A DNA stretch of 64,000 nucleotides from Lasiosphaeria ovina. Lineage: Eukaryota > Ascomycota > Sordariomycetes > Sordariales > Lasiosphaeriaceae. A model generated the notes under the pieces. That model ran no database searches. It saw only the letters and a program-made list of their open reading frames with translations, and was not told the origin of the DNA. The stretch lies in assembly GCA_033439765.1 (NCBI GenBank), contig JAULSN010000005.1, positions 1,426,001 to 1,490,000 of the forward strand, read 5' to 3'. Positions within the stretch are counted from its first letter, which is position 1. Every line of letters starts with the position of its first letter. The position numbers were made by a program, and so were the translations under genes. Of the stretch, positions 47,817-59,287 are shown piece by piece.

Positions 47817-48287
47817 TTTTTTTACTGTCTGGGCAAAGATAGAAGAAGAAGAAGAAAAGAAACGTGGAGGGACAGAAACCTTCGTAAAAAAAAAAAATAG
47901 GGTGCACATGAAAATGACGTGATCGGGCTTTGTTTTTCTAGTTTTTAGGCCCAGTTATATATCACCATGTCGTATTTTTTTTTGGGAGGGGGGGGGGGGG
48001 GGTGATAGGGCTTCTTTGAGTGTAAGGGGGTTGGGGTTATGGGGAAGAGAGGGAGGTGGAAAGTCGGCTGTCGTGAATGTACATGTACACATCATCCAAT
48101 GTTTGGGTCTTTTATTCGGAATCGATGTCTCTCAGGTGTTTTTTTCAGCGAAATCGCATTATAGATACGACGGAAATTCTACGCTTTGACTAATGACATT
48201 ACGAACGGGCGCATGTGACTGAACGACACGACGATGACTCGTCAGCAAGTCCCACAGCGAGTTCTAGCCTGAACAGAGGGAGAGGGC
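47817..48287. other. Convergent intergenic region
   Basis: 3' flanks of SNT1 and of the beta-lactamase-family gene. It holds A, T and G runs (A at 47886-47896, T at 47975-47983, G at 47988-48002). No gene is seen. Confidence 0.6.
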
Positions 48288-49681
48288 TCAGAGCTTCGAG
48301 TACAAGGCCTCCTCAAACGCTTGGATCAGTGGCCGCACCACAGGATCGGCCGGCGGCAAGACCTGCGACCCAAAGACGCCGAACGCGCCGGCGGCTCTGT
48401 CGATGAACTTTTGAGAGTGTCAGTCAGCGTCAAAAGAGGGAAAGGGGCAAGATATATAAAAAGAAAAACAGAACAAACTCAAACTCACCCAAAACAAGTT
48501 CCACGCACCGCCCCACTTCAAGAAGCCCCTTTTCCGATGCTGGTGGTTCTCGGCAGTGCCGTCGTCGTCGAGAAGCAGCCCGCCGGCGCCATAGTCATAC
48601 TCAACGCCGTGCGGCACCGTGCCGACGATCCACTCGGGGTGCACGAGCGTCTTCTCGTTGAGCCAGGCGCGCGCCGCCGGGTCCAGCAGCGGCTTGAACA
48701 GCAGCTCGGCCGTGGCCGGCGCCAGCAGCTTCCCATCATCGACCAGCAGCGACCGCAGCACCTTGGCATACGCGCTCAGGTCCGCGTACCCGCCCTCGCC
48801 GCCGTACGCCGACCGGTCCGCCGGCAGCGCCGTCGGCCGCGGGAACACGGCCCCCCCGTGGCCCACGCGCCCGGCCGCGCCGTCCCGCACCGTCATGTCC
48901 GCCACGCGCGCCAGCACGCCCTCCCCGCGCCGCTCCGGGAAGAAGGTGATGACGCCAGCACCCGGAGCGATCCCCAGCGGCGCCAGCACGTGCGCCTGCA
49001 GGTGCGCGTCCAGCGTCGCCCCGCCCGCCGCCTCCACCAGCGCCCCCGCCCAGTCCGACGAGCACCCGTACCCCCAGGCCGTGCCGGGCTCGAACAGCAG
49101 CGGCCACGCGTAGCGCTCCGCGACGGACCCGTACACGGGCGACGACGCCGCCCCGGGGCCCCCGAGCCCCTGCTGCTCCAGCCACTTGCCGAGCCTCGCG
49201 TCGGCGAACCCGTACCCGCACCCCGAGCTGTGCGTCAGCAGGTGCCGCACCAGGATCGGCTTCGTGCGCGCCGTGTACTGCGGCGCGCCGCCCTCGGAAA
49301 ACCCCGTCAGGATCGGCTGCGCGGCGAGCCCCGGCAGGTACGGCGCCACGTCCGTGTCCAGCCTGAGCACGCCGCGCTCGACCAGCTGCAGCACGGCGAC
49401 GGATGTGAGCAGCTTCGTCATGGACGCCAGCGCGAGGATGCTGTCGAGCTGCATGTCCGTGTTGGCCGTGGCTGACGGGTCCAGCGTCGCCTTGCCGATC
49501 GCTCGAGCGTAGTTGAGGTTGCCTGTAGGTGGGTGAGTGGGAGTGGTGAGTCTGCGGGGGGGAGAGGAATACACGCACCGGTCGTGTCGCCTGCGAGTAG
49601 TACTGCTCCGCCTATGATGCCGTCGTCGACGGCCTTGGCGAGCTCGGCATCAAACGCCGGCGTGAGGCTGCTGGATGCCAT
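48288..49681 (-). CDS. Serine beta-lactamase-fold hydrolase/transesterase
   Basis: Exons (minus) are 49681-49579, 49522-48489 and 48407-48288, giving 418 aa. Introns of 56 and 81 nt have GTGCGT/GTGAGT donors, and the second has a GCTGACTGACAC branch region. The class C beta-lactamase fold is marked by the nucleophile motif S-x-x-K ('LALASMTKLLTSVAVLQL', Ser about 68, Lys about 71), the second motif Y-G-C-S in 'GTAWGYGCSSDWAGALVEAA' (Tyr about 186) and 'HGGAVFPRP/GGYADLSAYAKV' later in the chain. Fungal members include lovastatin-type acyltransferases (LovD), esterases and peptidase-like proteins, so the substrate is open. No signal peptide is present, which favours a cytosolic enzyme. No polyketide synthase or transporter is adjacent, so a metabolite-cluster role is not supported here. 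Length matches the family. Confidence 0.9.
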
Positions 49682-50333
49682 CTTGCTGTTTGTGTGTTCG
49701 TATGTCGGCCCTCTCACTCTTGTCTACTACCTAGAGGGGTAATGTAATTAGCTACGTTCTGGTCAACCTCACATCATGATTTATCTGAGAGGGATGTGCC
49801 GGCGGGACAAAGACAAAGACACCGACATACATACGTAGGCAGTTTCGCAAGCAAAAGGGGAAAACAGAAAGAGGGCACAAGGTTGGGATTGGGGGTGCAC
49901 CGAACTGGCTGAGCCCACTTATATGTACAGTACATGTACCTACTAGACCAATGTCTGTTTCTTCCCTAATACATAACATTCCTCCCAAAAGAGAGTAGGG
50001 TAGGGTAGGACAGCCAGGCGACTTCGTCCATTAATCTACCCCCCGGCCGGGCGGGCTCCCCTCGGCTGTCCCGCGAGGTGGGATGTTTCAGTCCTTTTTC
50101 CATGACATTCAACAAAAAAGGAAAGCCTCTTTCGTCACTTTTTTTTGCCAACGTTCCCTTCAAAGCAGCCGCCTGCATTACATACATAACCAAATCAAGA
50201 CGCCCAAAAGAAAATCATCAGCTTTCCCAATCCGTTTCTGTCGATCCATCCCCGGTAGGACAGTCAAGTGAGGGGAGGGGGGCAAGCTGCTCGGCAAGGG
50301 AGGCGAGGAATGCGGGGTTGCGGGATGTGATGT

Positions 50334-50337
<4 letters not shown>

Positions 50338-50387
<50 letters not shown>
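50338..50387. repeat. GA dinucleotide microsatellite
   Basis: About 24 perfect GA units in noncoding DNA. Confidence 0.93.
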
Positions 50388-50389
<2 letters not shown>

Positions 50390-51447
50390 GCACGAACGAC
50401 GACGGGGCTGCTCGCAGTTTCGACACTTTTGGAGATTGGGGGTAGCGGCAGATGATAGCCGTCCCGTCCCCTCCCCACCCGTCCATCCGTCTGTCTAAAG
50501 ACTGTGTGGGCAGACTCGTGTGAAAGCAAAGATGGACAGAGGGCGAGACTCGTCACGCCATCTACTTAGCGAAAGAGGGGGCGACTTCAAAACATTCGTT
50601 CGTCTCGTACCATTTTATTTCTCGTATAATGCACACACTGGAAACTTGCTAACTACCACCTCCCTAGGTAGCTGCAGTGCTTTATTAACTACCCTTGGGA
50701 CATACGGCTCACGATCAGACAGATGCCATCCATGTCCCCAATCTTCCGCCAAGCATCAACAGGGAGGATATGGACCGTGAACGGCTGCAAGCAAGCAATC
50801 GATGCAGGGATAAATACGGAATACGGATAAGATAAGCAAACAAGAAAGAAAGAAAACTCCCCTATTCCGCCTCGTCCGCCCCTAAATGTGTTGTCCAGCG
50901 AAAACACAAGGATAAGGGCCATTTCCCACGCGATCATTTATCCGCGATGCGGCACGAAAAGTATTGTAATGGGAAGAAACCATAATGGAGGCATGGAAGT
51001 TCTAGATGGCGGCCTGGAGCCGGATACCCGTGTAGTATGGTGATTCAAGAAATACATGGAAAGATATGCACCGAAAACGAAGAAAAAAAAAAGAAGAAAA
51101 AAAAGAGCAGGCGAGAGGGCGAGTAAAAAAGGGACCACGGAGTAAAAGAGAACAAGAAAAGGAACAGGGGGGGGAGGAGTGGTGGCAGAAAAAAAGACAT
51201 GTCAGAAAGCCAAAGCAAGAAAAAGGGGGTTTGTTTTGGCGGTAGCGTGCAGCTATAGTAATTCACCTCTCCTGTTATTCGTGGTCATCATCACCATCAC
51301 CATCACCATGTTAATCTTTTCAACACCAGATCTTCAATATAATACCCCATCTTTCAACTAGATAAGATACCCTACCCTACCCTACCCTACCCCAGTCAAC
51401 TCATTCGATTTCCTTGCTCCTCCTCTCATCCGTCCACCGACCCATCG

Positions 51448-51478
<31 letters not shown>

Positions 51479-51507
51479 GGTCGAGAACAAAACACCCTCG
51501 ACCTGCT

Positions 51508-51568
51508 ATCCATCTGCATCCATATCCATATCCATATCCATATCCGTATCCGTATCTGTATCCGTATC
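51508..51568. repeat. CATATC/CGTATC hexanucleotide repeat
   Basis: About ten six-base units that shift from CATATC to CGTATC part-way through, in noncoding DNA downstream of BUD6. Confidence 0.8.
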
Positions 51569-51656
51569 CCTCTCGCAGTTATACAGAACAGACAGAACAG
51601 ACAGAACAGACACGCCCAGCCAGTCGGGCCTGCTTTGCACACGATAGACGGACCAT

Positions 51657-51658
<2 letters not shown>

Positions 51659-51747
<89 letters not shown>
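51659..51747. repeat. CAA trinucleotide microsatellite, about 29 units
   Basis: A long pure CAA tract about 220 nt past the BUD6 stop codon. On the transcribed strand it would be a UUG repeat in the BUD6 3'UTR. Confidence 0.93.
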
Positions 51748-51964
51748 AAACAGACCATCGCCACCCCTATACTGCAACACAGACACAATGTTTTTTTGCA
51801 TCTCTTTCCATCATACAGACACACACAGACACGCACAACGCGCCGCCTACCTATCCTAGCCTAACAAAGAAAGAACAAAACAAAAAAAGAAGAAATAAAT
51901 TTAAAAGGCTTAACAAGGTCCATTACGCACCACCATCCCGCCCCACATTATTCTCCCCCTTCGA

Positions 51965-54900
51965 TCACACCACGGGCAGCCCGTCCCCATCATCGGCCCC
52001 CGCTTCTCCCGAGGGCGGGTCGGCCGAGACGATGCCGTTCTGCCTCTCCCAGACCTCCCTGCGGATGCGGTCGTCCTTGGCCTTGCGGGCGCGCTCGACC
52101 TCCTCGAAGCCGCCCGACTTTTTGAGCTTGCCCTCGCCGACAAAGTTTGTGAGCTCCATGGTGAGGGGGTTGTCGCGGCGGCTCTCGAGCTCCTTCTGGC
52201 GGAGCTTCTCGGCGCGCTCGATGGCCTCGAGCCGGTCTTCGTGGTTTGGCTGGAGGGCGCGGACCTCGCCGAGGACGCCCTCCTTTGCTGCGCCGGGGTC
52301 CGCGAGGCTGGCCGACTTGCTGACGAGGCTGTTGAGGCCCTTGCTGAACTGGCGGAGGCTGACGGTGGGCGCCGAGCCGTCGGCCCCGGCGTCCTTCATC
52401 TGCTCCTTGGTGGCCTGCTCGACGAGGGCGAACGTCTCGGACGCCTTTTCGAGGTCGTCGCGCAGGTCCACCATGAGGTCCTCCATGACGCGAAGCTCGT
52501 CGCGGCCCTGGCACACGTCCTCGAGCTCCTTCTCCCAGATCTTGGTCCACAGCGGCTTCTCCTGCTTCATGTAGTCCTCCATCGTCTTGAGCTCCTTGCT
52601 GAGCAGCGTAATGTCCTTGGTGACGTCCTCGAGCTGCCTAGGAAGGGGTCGCACCCCCCGGTGCACCACGTCCTTGCGGAGGTCTTCGACCAGGTCCTGT
52701 AGGTCGTCCACCTTGTTGACCAACCGGTCGCTGTCCACGTTCAGCTGCTTGCGGCCCTTGATGACGTAGGCCTGACCCGAGGCGCCCTCGACGCCCGGCG
52801 CCGCCGCCTTGGCCGCCGCCAGCTTGACATTGTTGGCCTTGTTTCGGAGCGCCGACATGGAGCCCTCCACCTCGGACTGGAAGTTGGAGTAGGTCTGGCG
52901 GAGCACCGCCAGGTCTCGCCGCAGGTTCTGGATTTCCGACGCCTGGCCGGGGTTGAACTTGCGCATCGTGGCAGGCCCGGCTGACCTCGGCGAGTCGGCA
53001 GGCGGCGTCAGGATCGAAGGAGGCGCCGCCGCTAGTCGCGCCACGTCCTTGGCCGTCTCCTGCTGGCGCTCAGATACTCTCTGGATGGCAGCGCCATGCT
53101 CGTCAATGTTCTGCTTGACCTGCTGCACAATCTTGGTGAGCGAGCCAAGCCCCTCGTCGATGTGCTTCTTCACCTCGTCCAGCGGCTCGACATTGAGCAC
53201 CAGGACGGTACGGTCTTTGATGTCTGACAGGTCTTCGAGCTCGTGGCGCACGCCCGACACGGGATCTTGGATGTATATGTCGGGCAGGTCGGCCCCGTTC
53301 TGCTGAGTATTCCACGAGAACTTCTCGATAAAGGCGAGCTGCAAGCGGCCTATCGACAGCTCCTCGTAGCCTTCTGGAAGCACAAACTTCTTGACTTTTG
53401 ATTTATACTGTAAGAAGAGGGTCAACTCTTTGGTCGTCGGGGGTGGTGAGTTTTCCAGCATGAACGAGCTCGGGAGCTGCTTATCGGGTGTTTCTGCCCG
53501 TGCGGGAGGCGCTGCAGCCTTTGGTGCGGCAGCCTTTGGTGGCTTGGTGGTCTCTTCCAAGTCGCCTAGATTAATCATCGGTATAGGTTCAAGTGTTGGG
53601 GGCCCCTTTAGAGTCGCGGTCGGCTTGAAGTAGCTTTCCTCTGGCGACTCTATCGTCGGCGTCTGGCCAGAGGCGGGAAGCTCGGCGGGACCCTCTTCAG
53701 GCTCCTCTGAGACTCGGCTGGGGACTCGCACGGGCGAGGAATCTCCGGCGGTCTTGGACTGGCTCGAGATGTTGCGTTTGTGGCGAACATTTTCCCTTGT
53801 CTGCATCGCGCGCATGGATTCTCTGACTTCGCCTCGCCCGCGGTTGGGTATTGGCGTTGTCTGCGGCGGGAGCATAGGTATAGGGGCACCCTGCGCCCCC
53901 AGGTGCTTGGATATCTGGTAGGCCGAGTATCTTCGGGACGCTCGTCTTTCCAGATCTCCGCCGCGTTGGAGAGCCGCCAGTGCGCTCTGCTGCGACTTTG
54001 GCGGCGGGGGCGGTGGAGGAAAGTTGTCGAGGTCGCCGTTCACGGGGCCGTTCGGCATCATGGTCTCGTCGCCTGGGTATGGGGGGAGCACGGGCATGTT
54101 TTGCATCGTCGTGCTGGAGATGCTGGACTGCTCCGAGTTGACAGAGCCACGCGACTGTTCCCGCTGAGCCTGAAAGCGCCTTGTCGGCGAGGCATTTGCA
54201 GTGCTATTCCGCGCGTCATCCCTTACCGCGTCGGCCCGGTACCCGTTTTCCAGGCCTTCGTTTAATAGATTTGTGAGTCCCGAATTAACACTCCCCATGG
54301 TGCTGGTGCTCGTCGTCCGGCTGGGGCCAGCAGCACTGCTGTTGGCGGCAGCGTTCGCTGGGGCTTGATCAGGGACCCCGTTCTCCTTGTCTCTCGCCTG
54401 CTTTTGCCTGAGTTTTTGTTGTTTCCTTTTTAGCCCATGCAACAGACTTATTATGATGTCGCGTATTTTGGGGAGGTATTTCTCAAGGCTCTCGACACTG
54501 GCTTCCTGGCTCAGTGTGGACTCTAGGATGTTCCTCAGCAGCTCCGGCACGTTGCCCAAGTCGGACGTGTCGACGTTGATGGCGGCGAAGGCGCGGCATG
54601 CCATGTTGAACTCATAGCCCAGGCGGACGTAGACGTCGGACACCTGGGTGTCGGTCGCATTGCCGCGCGACCATTGCGTGAGCGTCTCGAGCAGCTGCTT
54701 GGTGGCGACGAGGAGGTGCGTTACGCTCTTTTCGATCTGCGAGAGCGGGACAGCAGAGCCGCCCGAAGACTTTTTGGACGAAACCATGGTCAGCATGTAG
54801 TGGGGGAAGGGATCGCAAGCGACGCCCCGGGGAGCAGGATTTGGCAGCAAGGAAAGCAAGAAGAGGGTGAGGTGTGGCAATCGTCTGTGGGCAGATGATG

Positions 54901-55296
54901 CGCGGCAGGTAGTCGACGCATGAAGCAGCCCGCCTAATCGGGACGTGCATCAAGATGGCAGCGAAACAGGCACGGAAACGGAAACAAGGCATTGGCGACG
55001 TGGGAAACCGGAAGATATCCACCACGTGCAGTTGGTGCTTTCTGAGTGGAGGGCAGCAAAGTCAGACTCACGTTGGTCCGCCGCGTGTTGGCGCTCCCGA
55101 CGGCGCCTCCTCCGCTCGCGACTGGCTGGGCCGATCTTGTCGAGGGGGCCGACGAGCGAGGCCCTGGCACGTTGGTGCCGACGCCGACGCCAACGGCGGG
55201 CGACATGGACCGCAGTGGAATGTTGGGCGGCGGGCCGGGTTCGGCTCCCGGCGAGCGTCGTTGTATGGATCGAGACGGGCCCGGCGGGGCATTCAT
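51965..55296 (-). CDS. BUD6: Bud6/Aip3 actin-nucleation-promoting polarity factor
   Basis: Exons (minus) are 55296-55072 and 54769-51965, giving about 1009 aa. The junction is inferred: donor GTGAGT, a GCTGAC branch and an AAAAAG acceptor join 'ANTRRTN' to 'SSGGSAVPLSQIEKS' in phase 0. The second exon alone gives the conserved N-terminal part 'KSVTHLLVATKQLLETLTQW' and 'LGYEFNMACRAFAAINVDTS'. A long disordered Pro/Ser region follows. The AIP3 domain starts at about residue 520 ('KELTLFLQYKSKVKKFVLP', 'DIYIQDPVSGVRHELEDLSD') and continues as predicted coiled coil. Bud6 binds actin monomers and formins at growing tips, helping to assemble actin cables for polar growth. The 302-nt intron is long for this window; starting inside it at an ATG near 54796 ('MLTMVSSKK') is the alternative. 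The N-terminal frame stays open upstream of ATG 55296, so a further 5' exon is possible. Confidence 0.88.
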
Positions 55297-57631
55297 GTCG
55301 GGCGACGACAACCGCGACGCGACTCGCTCTGGTGGGGGGCTTCGAGCCTCGATGGGTCGATAGCTGTATACGGGTATCCAGAGGTGGAAGGAAAGGTGCG
55401 CCCGGCTTGCTCGAATACGGCAGACCTGAGCTAGGAAAGGTAGATACCGTAGCTAAGGTCGGGTACTACTATAGAGGGATTTCGTTGTGGCTTGTTGGGG
55501 GGAAATGGCCTAGCGGCCTCGGTCGGGCGCCGTGCAAGGTCAAGTGTCGGTGCTGGTGCGTCGGGGTGGCGTGCGGGACTCGGGCTCGCGGTGATGTGAT
55601 GTGATGCTTGTGACGAAGCGCCGACTCTTGACGATGCAGATTACAGATGGCAATTCTCTGGCGTCGAAGCGCCTCGAGTTGGGTGGCCCGGTCGGGTGAA
55701 CGAAGTGTCACCATTCGTCCATGCCGCAAAGTCTCCACTTCGAGTTGCTTCCCAGCCAGCTGCTGCCAGCCCCGACCAGAGAGTCCCAAGACCCAGAAAG
55801 TCACAGGCCGCGCTAAACCGTAACTGTCAGGCCGCCCTGCAAGGACAGGGGGCTGGACACGGGCCTAGCGTGTCCAAATTGAAAGTCGCCTCAGCAAAAG
55901 TTCCTAAACCCGACAACGTGACAACTTGACAACTTGACGTGAATCTCTTCGATTTTTCCATACTCGATCCAACTACGATCGCTTTTGTCTGACGACAGCA
56001 GTGGCTCACTTGCCCCAGCCCCCAGCGCCGACCCCCAGCATCTCACTACGTGTCCAAGGTACCTTGATCACCAGGTGCGCATTTGCCATTGGCGTTACTC
56101 CGTATTCGGTTAAGTTACCAAAAGACCTTCGCAGCTTTTTCTCATCAACAGGTGCATCTGTGGTGCGAGCAGCCCGCGGATTGAGCAAGGTGAGATAGGT
56201 AAGGTAAGGTAAAATAATCCACAGAGAACGACCCTGTTGGGTGTCTCCAAACGGCCTCTGAGCTCCAACAAGCGCGATTCCACAATGTCATCGTCTCCTT
56301 TTCCTGGGCGTGCGGCGAGAGTGGAGTTTTGAGAAGCTTGTCAGGCTGTGCCGGGAAACAATGAGACTGTGAGACAAGAGCGTTAGAGGGTTTCAAGAAC
56401 CAACAACACCCGCCCATTTCGCTGACTATGTAGCGGGGTTCATGGAATTGAGCGAACGCGCAGATCAATGTCGCTCGGTTCCTTGGTGAAAATTAACAGA
56501 TTTGAGATTTTATGGTCTATCGCAATCCAGCCGCCTTTCAGGCTGCAAATCGACGTTTCAGAGACTGAACTTGGTACTTCAGGATACTAATAAGCTGTCC
56601 TGGCCACGAGAAAGTCAAAGATAAGGCAAGTAAAAGGTATGGACCTTAGTACCCGTGGAAAGGAGAGGTCGTCGTTGGCTATCATCGCTGCTCGTAGTTC
56701 CAGGAGTTACCAGTCGAGCACTGAGGTATCTATTGGAAGTATGGCATTCAGCAGAGAACTAGAAATGCCGGAGACTCTTGTCCGCAGCAGCAAAGAAAAC
56801 AACACTCTCAATCCCTACTCTGTCGAAACATGAAGATGGGATGTCGCAATCGTCAATGGCTTGGCGGGAGGAGCGAGCGACAGCAGAGCCCAGTCCAATG
56901 GCTCAGCTCAGCTCAGCTCCATCCATCCATCCATCCATGCCATTCGATTTAAGCATTCCTTTTTAATGGGGAGATTTGCAGCAAGCCACGGCCCACCCAG
57001 ATGCCTCGCCCTCAAAAGCACGTTGCCGTCGCTGCGGCCAATCGCCTGGACGGAAGGTCGGGGGCAAGCAGCCGCGGCTTGCCGTAGCGGCTCAGCGAGG
57101 GGTGTGACGGATCCATGGCCTGCAGTGCGCGACAGCACCTCAGTACGCTGAAGCTCTGAACCTCTGTGCGCCCTACTGTGCGGCTGGGGGCCTTGGCCTG
57201 GGCCGAAGCACGAGCCCGCCGCCCACGCGCCCGCAGCGCTCCTAATTCCGCGGGCCATGCTCCGAGTCGTGATTCGGGTCCCTGCTGAAAGTGAAAACCA
57301 CAAGAAGAGATTACGTGTCGACGCCACAGACAAGGCTCTTTTTTTTTTTTTCCCTCGCCCGCGTCCCCACGTGCGACAATACTGTAATGTGCATGGCAAA
57401 TTATTGTCCCCCGGGAGACGAGCGGTGCCGTCCCCGGCGGCTTTTTCTTCTTTAAAGGGAAAGCTGTTCTCGCGTTTTCTCTCTCTCGTGTCTTGGCTCG
57501 TCTCTATCATTCCGTATCACACCAAAGCTTCCAAAGAGACTTATTGTCAACCTGCAGCAACTAGCAAGTAACTGCCCTCAGCAACACAACACCCAAACAA
57601 ACTATCCAGAAAGATCTCGGCCTTCTTCAAG
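55297..57631. other. Divergent intergenic region
   Basis: Upstream regions of BUD6 and of the GPI-anchored protein gene. A TACTCCGTA word occurs at about 56097, GGTAA repeats at 56195-56210 and CCAT repeats at 56919-56938. Frames of up to 219 codons near the BUD6 start are shadows of its first exon. No other gene is supported. Confidence 0.6.
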
Positions 57632-58027
57632 ATGCAAATCAAGATCTCACTCCTTCTCTCGGCCCTGCTCGGCTTGGGCATGGCCAAGGACGTCGTCAGC
57701 ACCAGCAGCCTCCCGACAGGAACAGCCACAGCCCTTGCGCTCTCGGCAGCATCATCTTCTGCCTCCACCACCTTTTCCAGGGCTTCCAACTCCACAACCC
57801 TGATCAGGAGCGTCTTCAGCAACAGCACCATCGCGACTGGGTACAGCAACAGCACCACCACCAGCAGTACGCCGGCCACAATCTCGGTCGGGCCCACCAC
57901 CACGCCCGCCCTGCCCCCCACCACCACCTCGGCCGCTGCCACAACTACCAGGTCGAGCGGAGCCGGTCGGTCCGAGTTCGGAGTCGCTCTCCTCGGCCTC
58001 GCCATGGCTGCCAACCTGGCCATCTAA
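57632..58027 (+). CDS. Small secreted Ser/Thr-rich protein, probably GPI-anchored
   Basis: A single exon encodes 131 aa. The N-terminus is a signal peptide ('MQIKISLLLSALLGLGMA'). The body is Ser/Thr-rich with several N-glycosylation sequons of the N-S-T type. The C-terminus ends in a short hydrophobic helix ('FGVALLGLAMAANLAI') after a small-residue stretch (SSGAG), the layout of a GPI-attachment signal. Such proteins are usually heavily O-mannosylated cell-wall or surface proteins. There is no enzymatic domain and no cysteine. The ATG context (TCAAGATG) and a CT/AC-rich leader are good. Exact function is unknown. Confidence 0.8.
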   Translation: MQIKISLLLSALLGLGMAKDVVSTSSLPTGTATALALSAASSSASTTFSRASNSTTLIRSVFSNSTIATGYSNSTTTSSTPATISVGPTTTPALPPTTTSAAATTTRSSGAGRSEFGVALLGLAMAANLAI

Positions 58028-59287
58028 GGTGGTCAATTCCAGGTGAAGGAAGGGACGGGGTAGTATTTGTGCAATACGAGCCACTGGGCTGCCGGAGGGG
58101 GACCAAAAATGTTCTCTCTGGGCGCATTGTTGAACGGGATATAAACATGACATGTTGAATTAGAGATGCCGAGAAGTTGAACTGGCATCCTCACCTATAC
58201 ATACCGACCATGTAATTAGTAATATCAGGTGGCCAATGCTGCCAAGCAGTATGGCCACTGTCGGAGTTTGATCCAGACCTGGAAATACAAACCCATAATA
58301 ACGAAGTCAAGGCCTAAAGGTATCTCTCTCTTCGTGAGGAGTCATGGCTGGCTAGCTAGCCATCGATAGGTATGGCGCAGCAGTTGTCATTTGACGTATC
58401 CCATAAAGTCCAGATCCCTCCCGTAAGGTGATGTTAGTTGATTCATGCTCAGATGTTGTAGCGCAATGGTCCAGGCATCCAATGGAGTCGCTGGTCGAGG
58501 TCTGGATTCTGGACAAGCTTCCTAATGGTCTGCGGTTGTCGCTGGTTGACCCTTGTAAATTCAGGATGCGTGAGTTTCGGCTCAGCCATCCCAGACTCGG
58601 ACAAATAGATGGACATGGGAATGCCGTCGGCGGCGCCGGCGGACATGGGAGAGCTGTTGGCTCTAGCCGGTAATGTGCGATGTGTCGCAATGCATCACGC
58701 GTCGTATATTGGAATATTGTAAGTAAAGAGGTAAAGGGGCTCGTCAGTGAGACGACTAACATTCACGTGGCGATGAATTTTGTGTCGCGGGGATTCTGGT
58801 TCTGATTTAGATCCGATAGGAACCTTCGGGTCCTGATAACCCCCGACGTCGACCGTTGCATTGACCCGTCCTGGGTATGTAAGCTACTACTTGGCATTTA
58901 AATCCCGGTTTTGGGGGCGATAGGCGTTTCGGGCCGGAATAAATCCTTTCGTCGTACAGCGCATTCTTTGGATTCAAGAGCGTACAACCAGCCCTGAGCA
59001 ACTCCTTGTCCGGGGTATTTGCCGAAACCGGTGCCGATTGCTGTCGCAATTCGCTACGTTTGCGTCCAACTTCCGTAAGAATGAGGCTCGGACTGATAAT
59101 AACAGGAAAGAGCTCAAGAAGTATAAGATGGCCATTGGCGCCGTCATCGAGAGGATGGATAGGGACATGACAGTTCGCAGTCAGCGCAGACATCTTCATC
59201 ACAACGACACTCACACAAGCTCCTTGTTTCTTAGCCATCTCTTACCAAACATCTATCCGGTTAAAGTCTTGCCTGCCACCTACCATC
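58028..59287. other. Intergenic region upstream of the FAD monooxygenase gene
   Basis: Spacer between two + strand genes. Only short frames without recognisable domains occur, and I see no gene. Confidence 0.6.

Larger units (their letters stand above)
49682..51964. other. Intergenic region rich in microsatellites
   Basis: This spans from the start of the beta-lactamase-family gene to the stop of BUD6. It contains a GA dinucleotide tract (50338-50387), a CCTAC pentamer run (51371-51390), TTGC tetramers (51450-51478), CATATC/CGTATC hexamers (51508-51568), ACAGA pentamers (about 51585-51612) and a CAA tract (51659-51747). The right end is probably BUD6 3'UTR. No gene is supported; frames here just translate the repeats. 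Confidence 0.6.

Noticed and set aside
48321..49475. 384-codon + frame opposite the beta-lactamase-family gene
   Set aside because: Arg/Pro/His-rich shadow; the minus frame has the SxxK and YxxS catalytic motifs.
51371..51390. CCCTA-like tandem resembling a telomere
   Set aside because: The unit is CCTAC (five bases), not the six-base CCCTAA of filamentous fungi, and it lies inside the window among other microsatellites.
51448..51864. Frames reading polyQ or polyN through the CAA tract
   Set aside because: All three frames are open only because of the repeat; no start context or domain, and the region lies in the presumed 3'UTR of BUD6.
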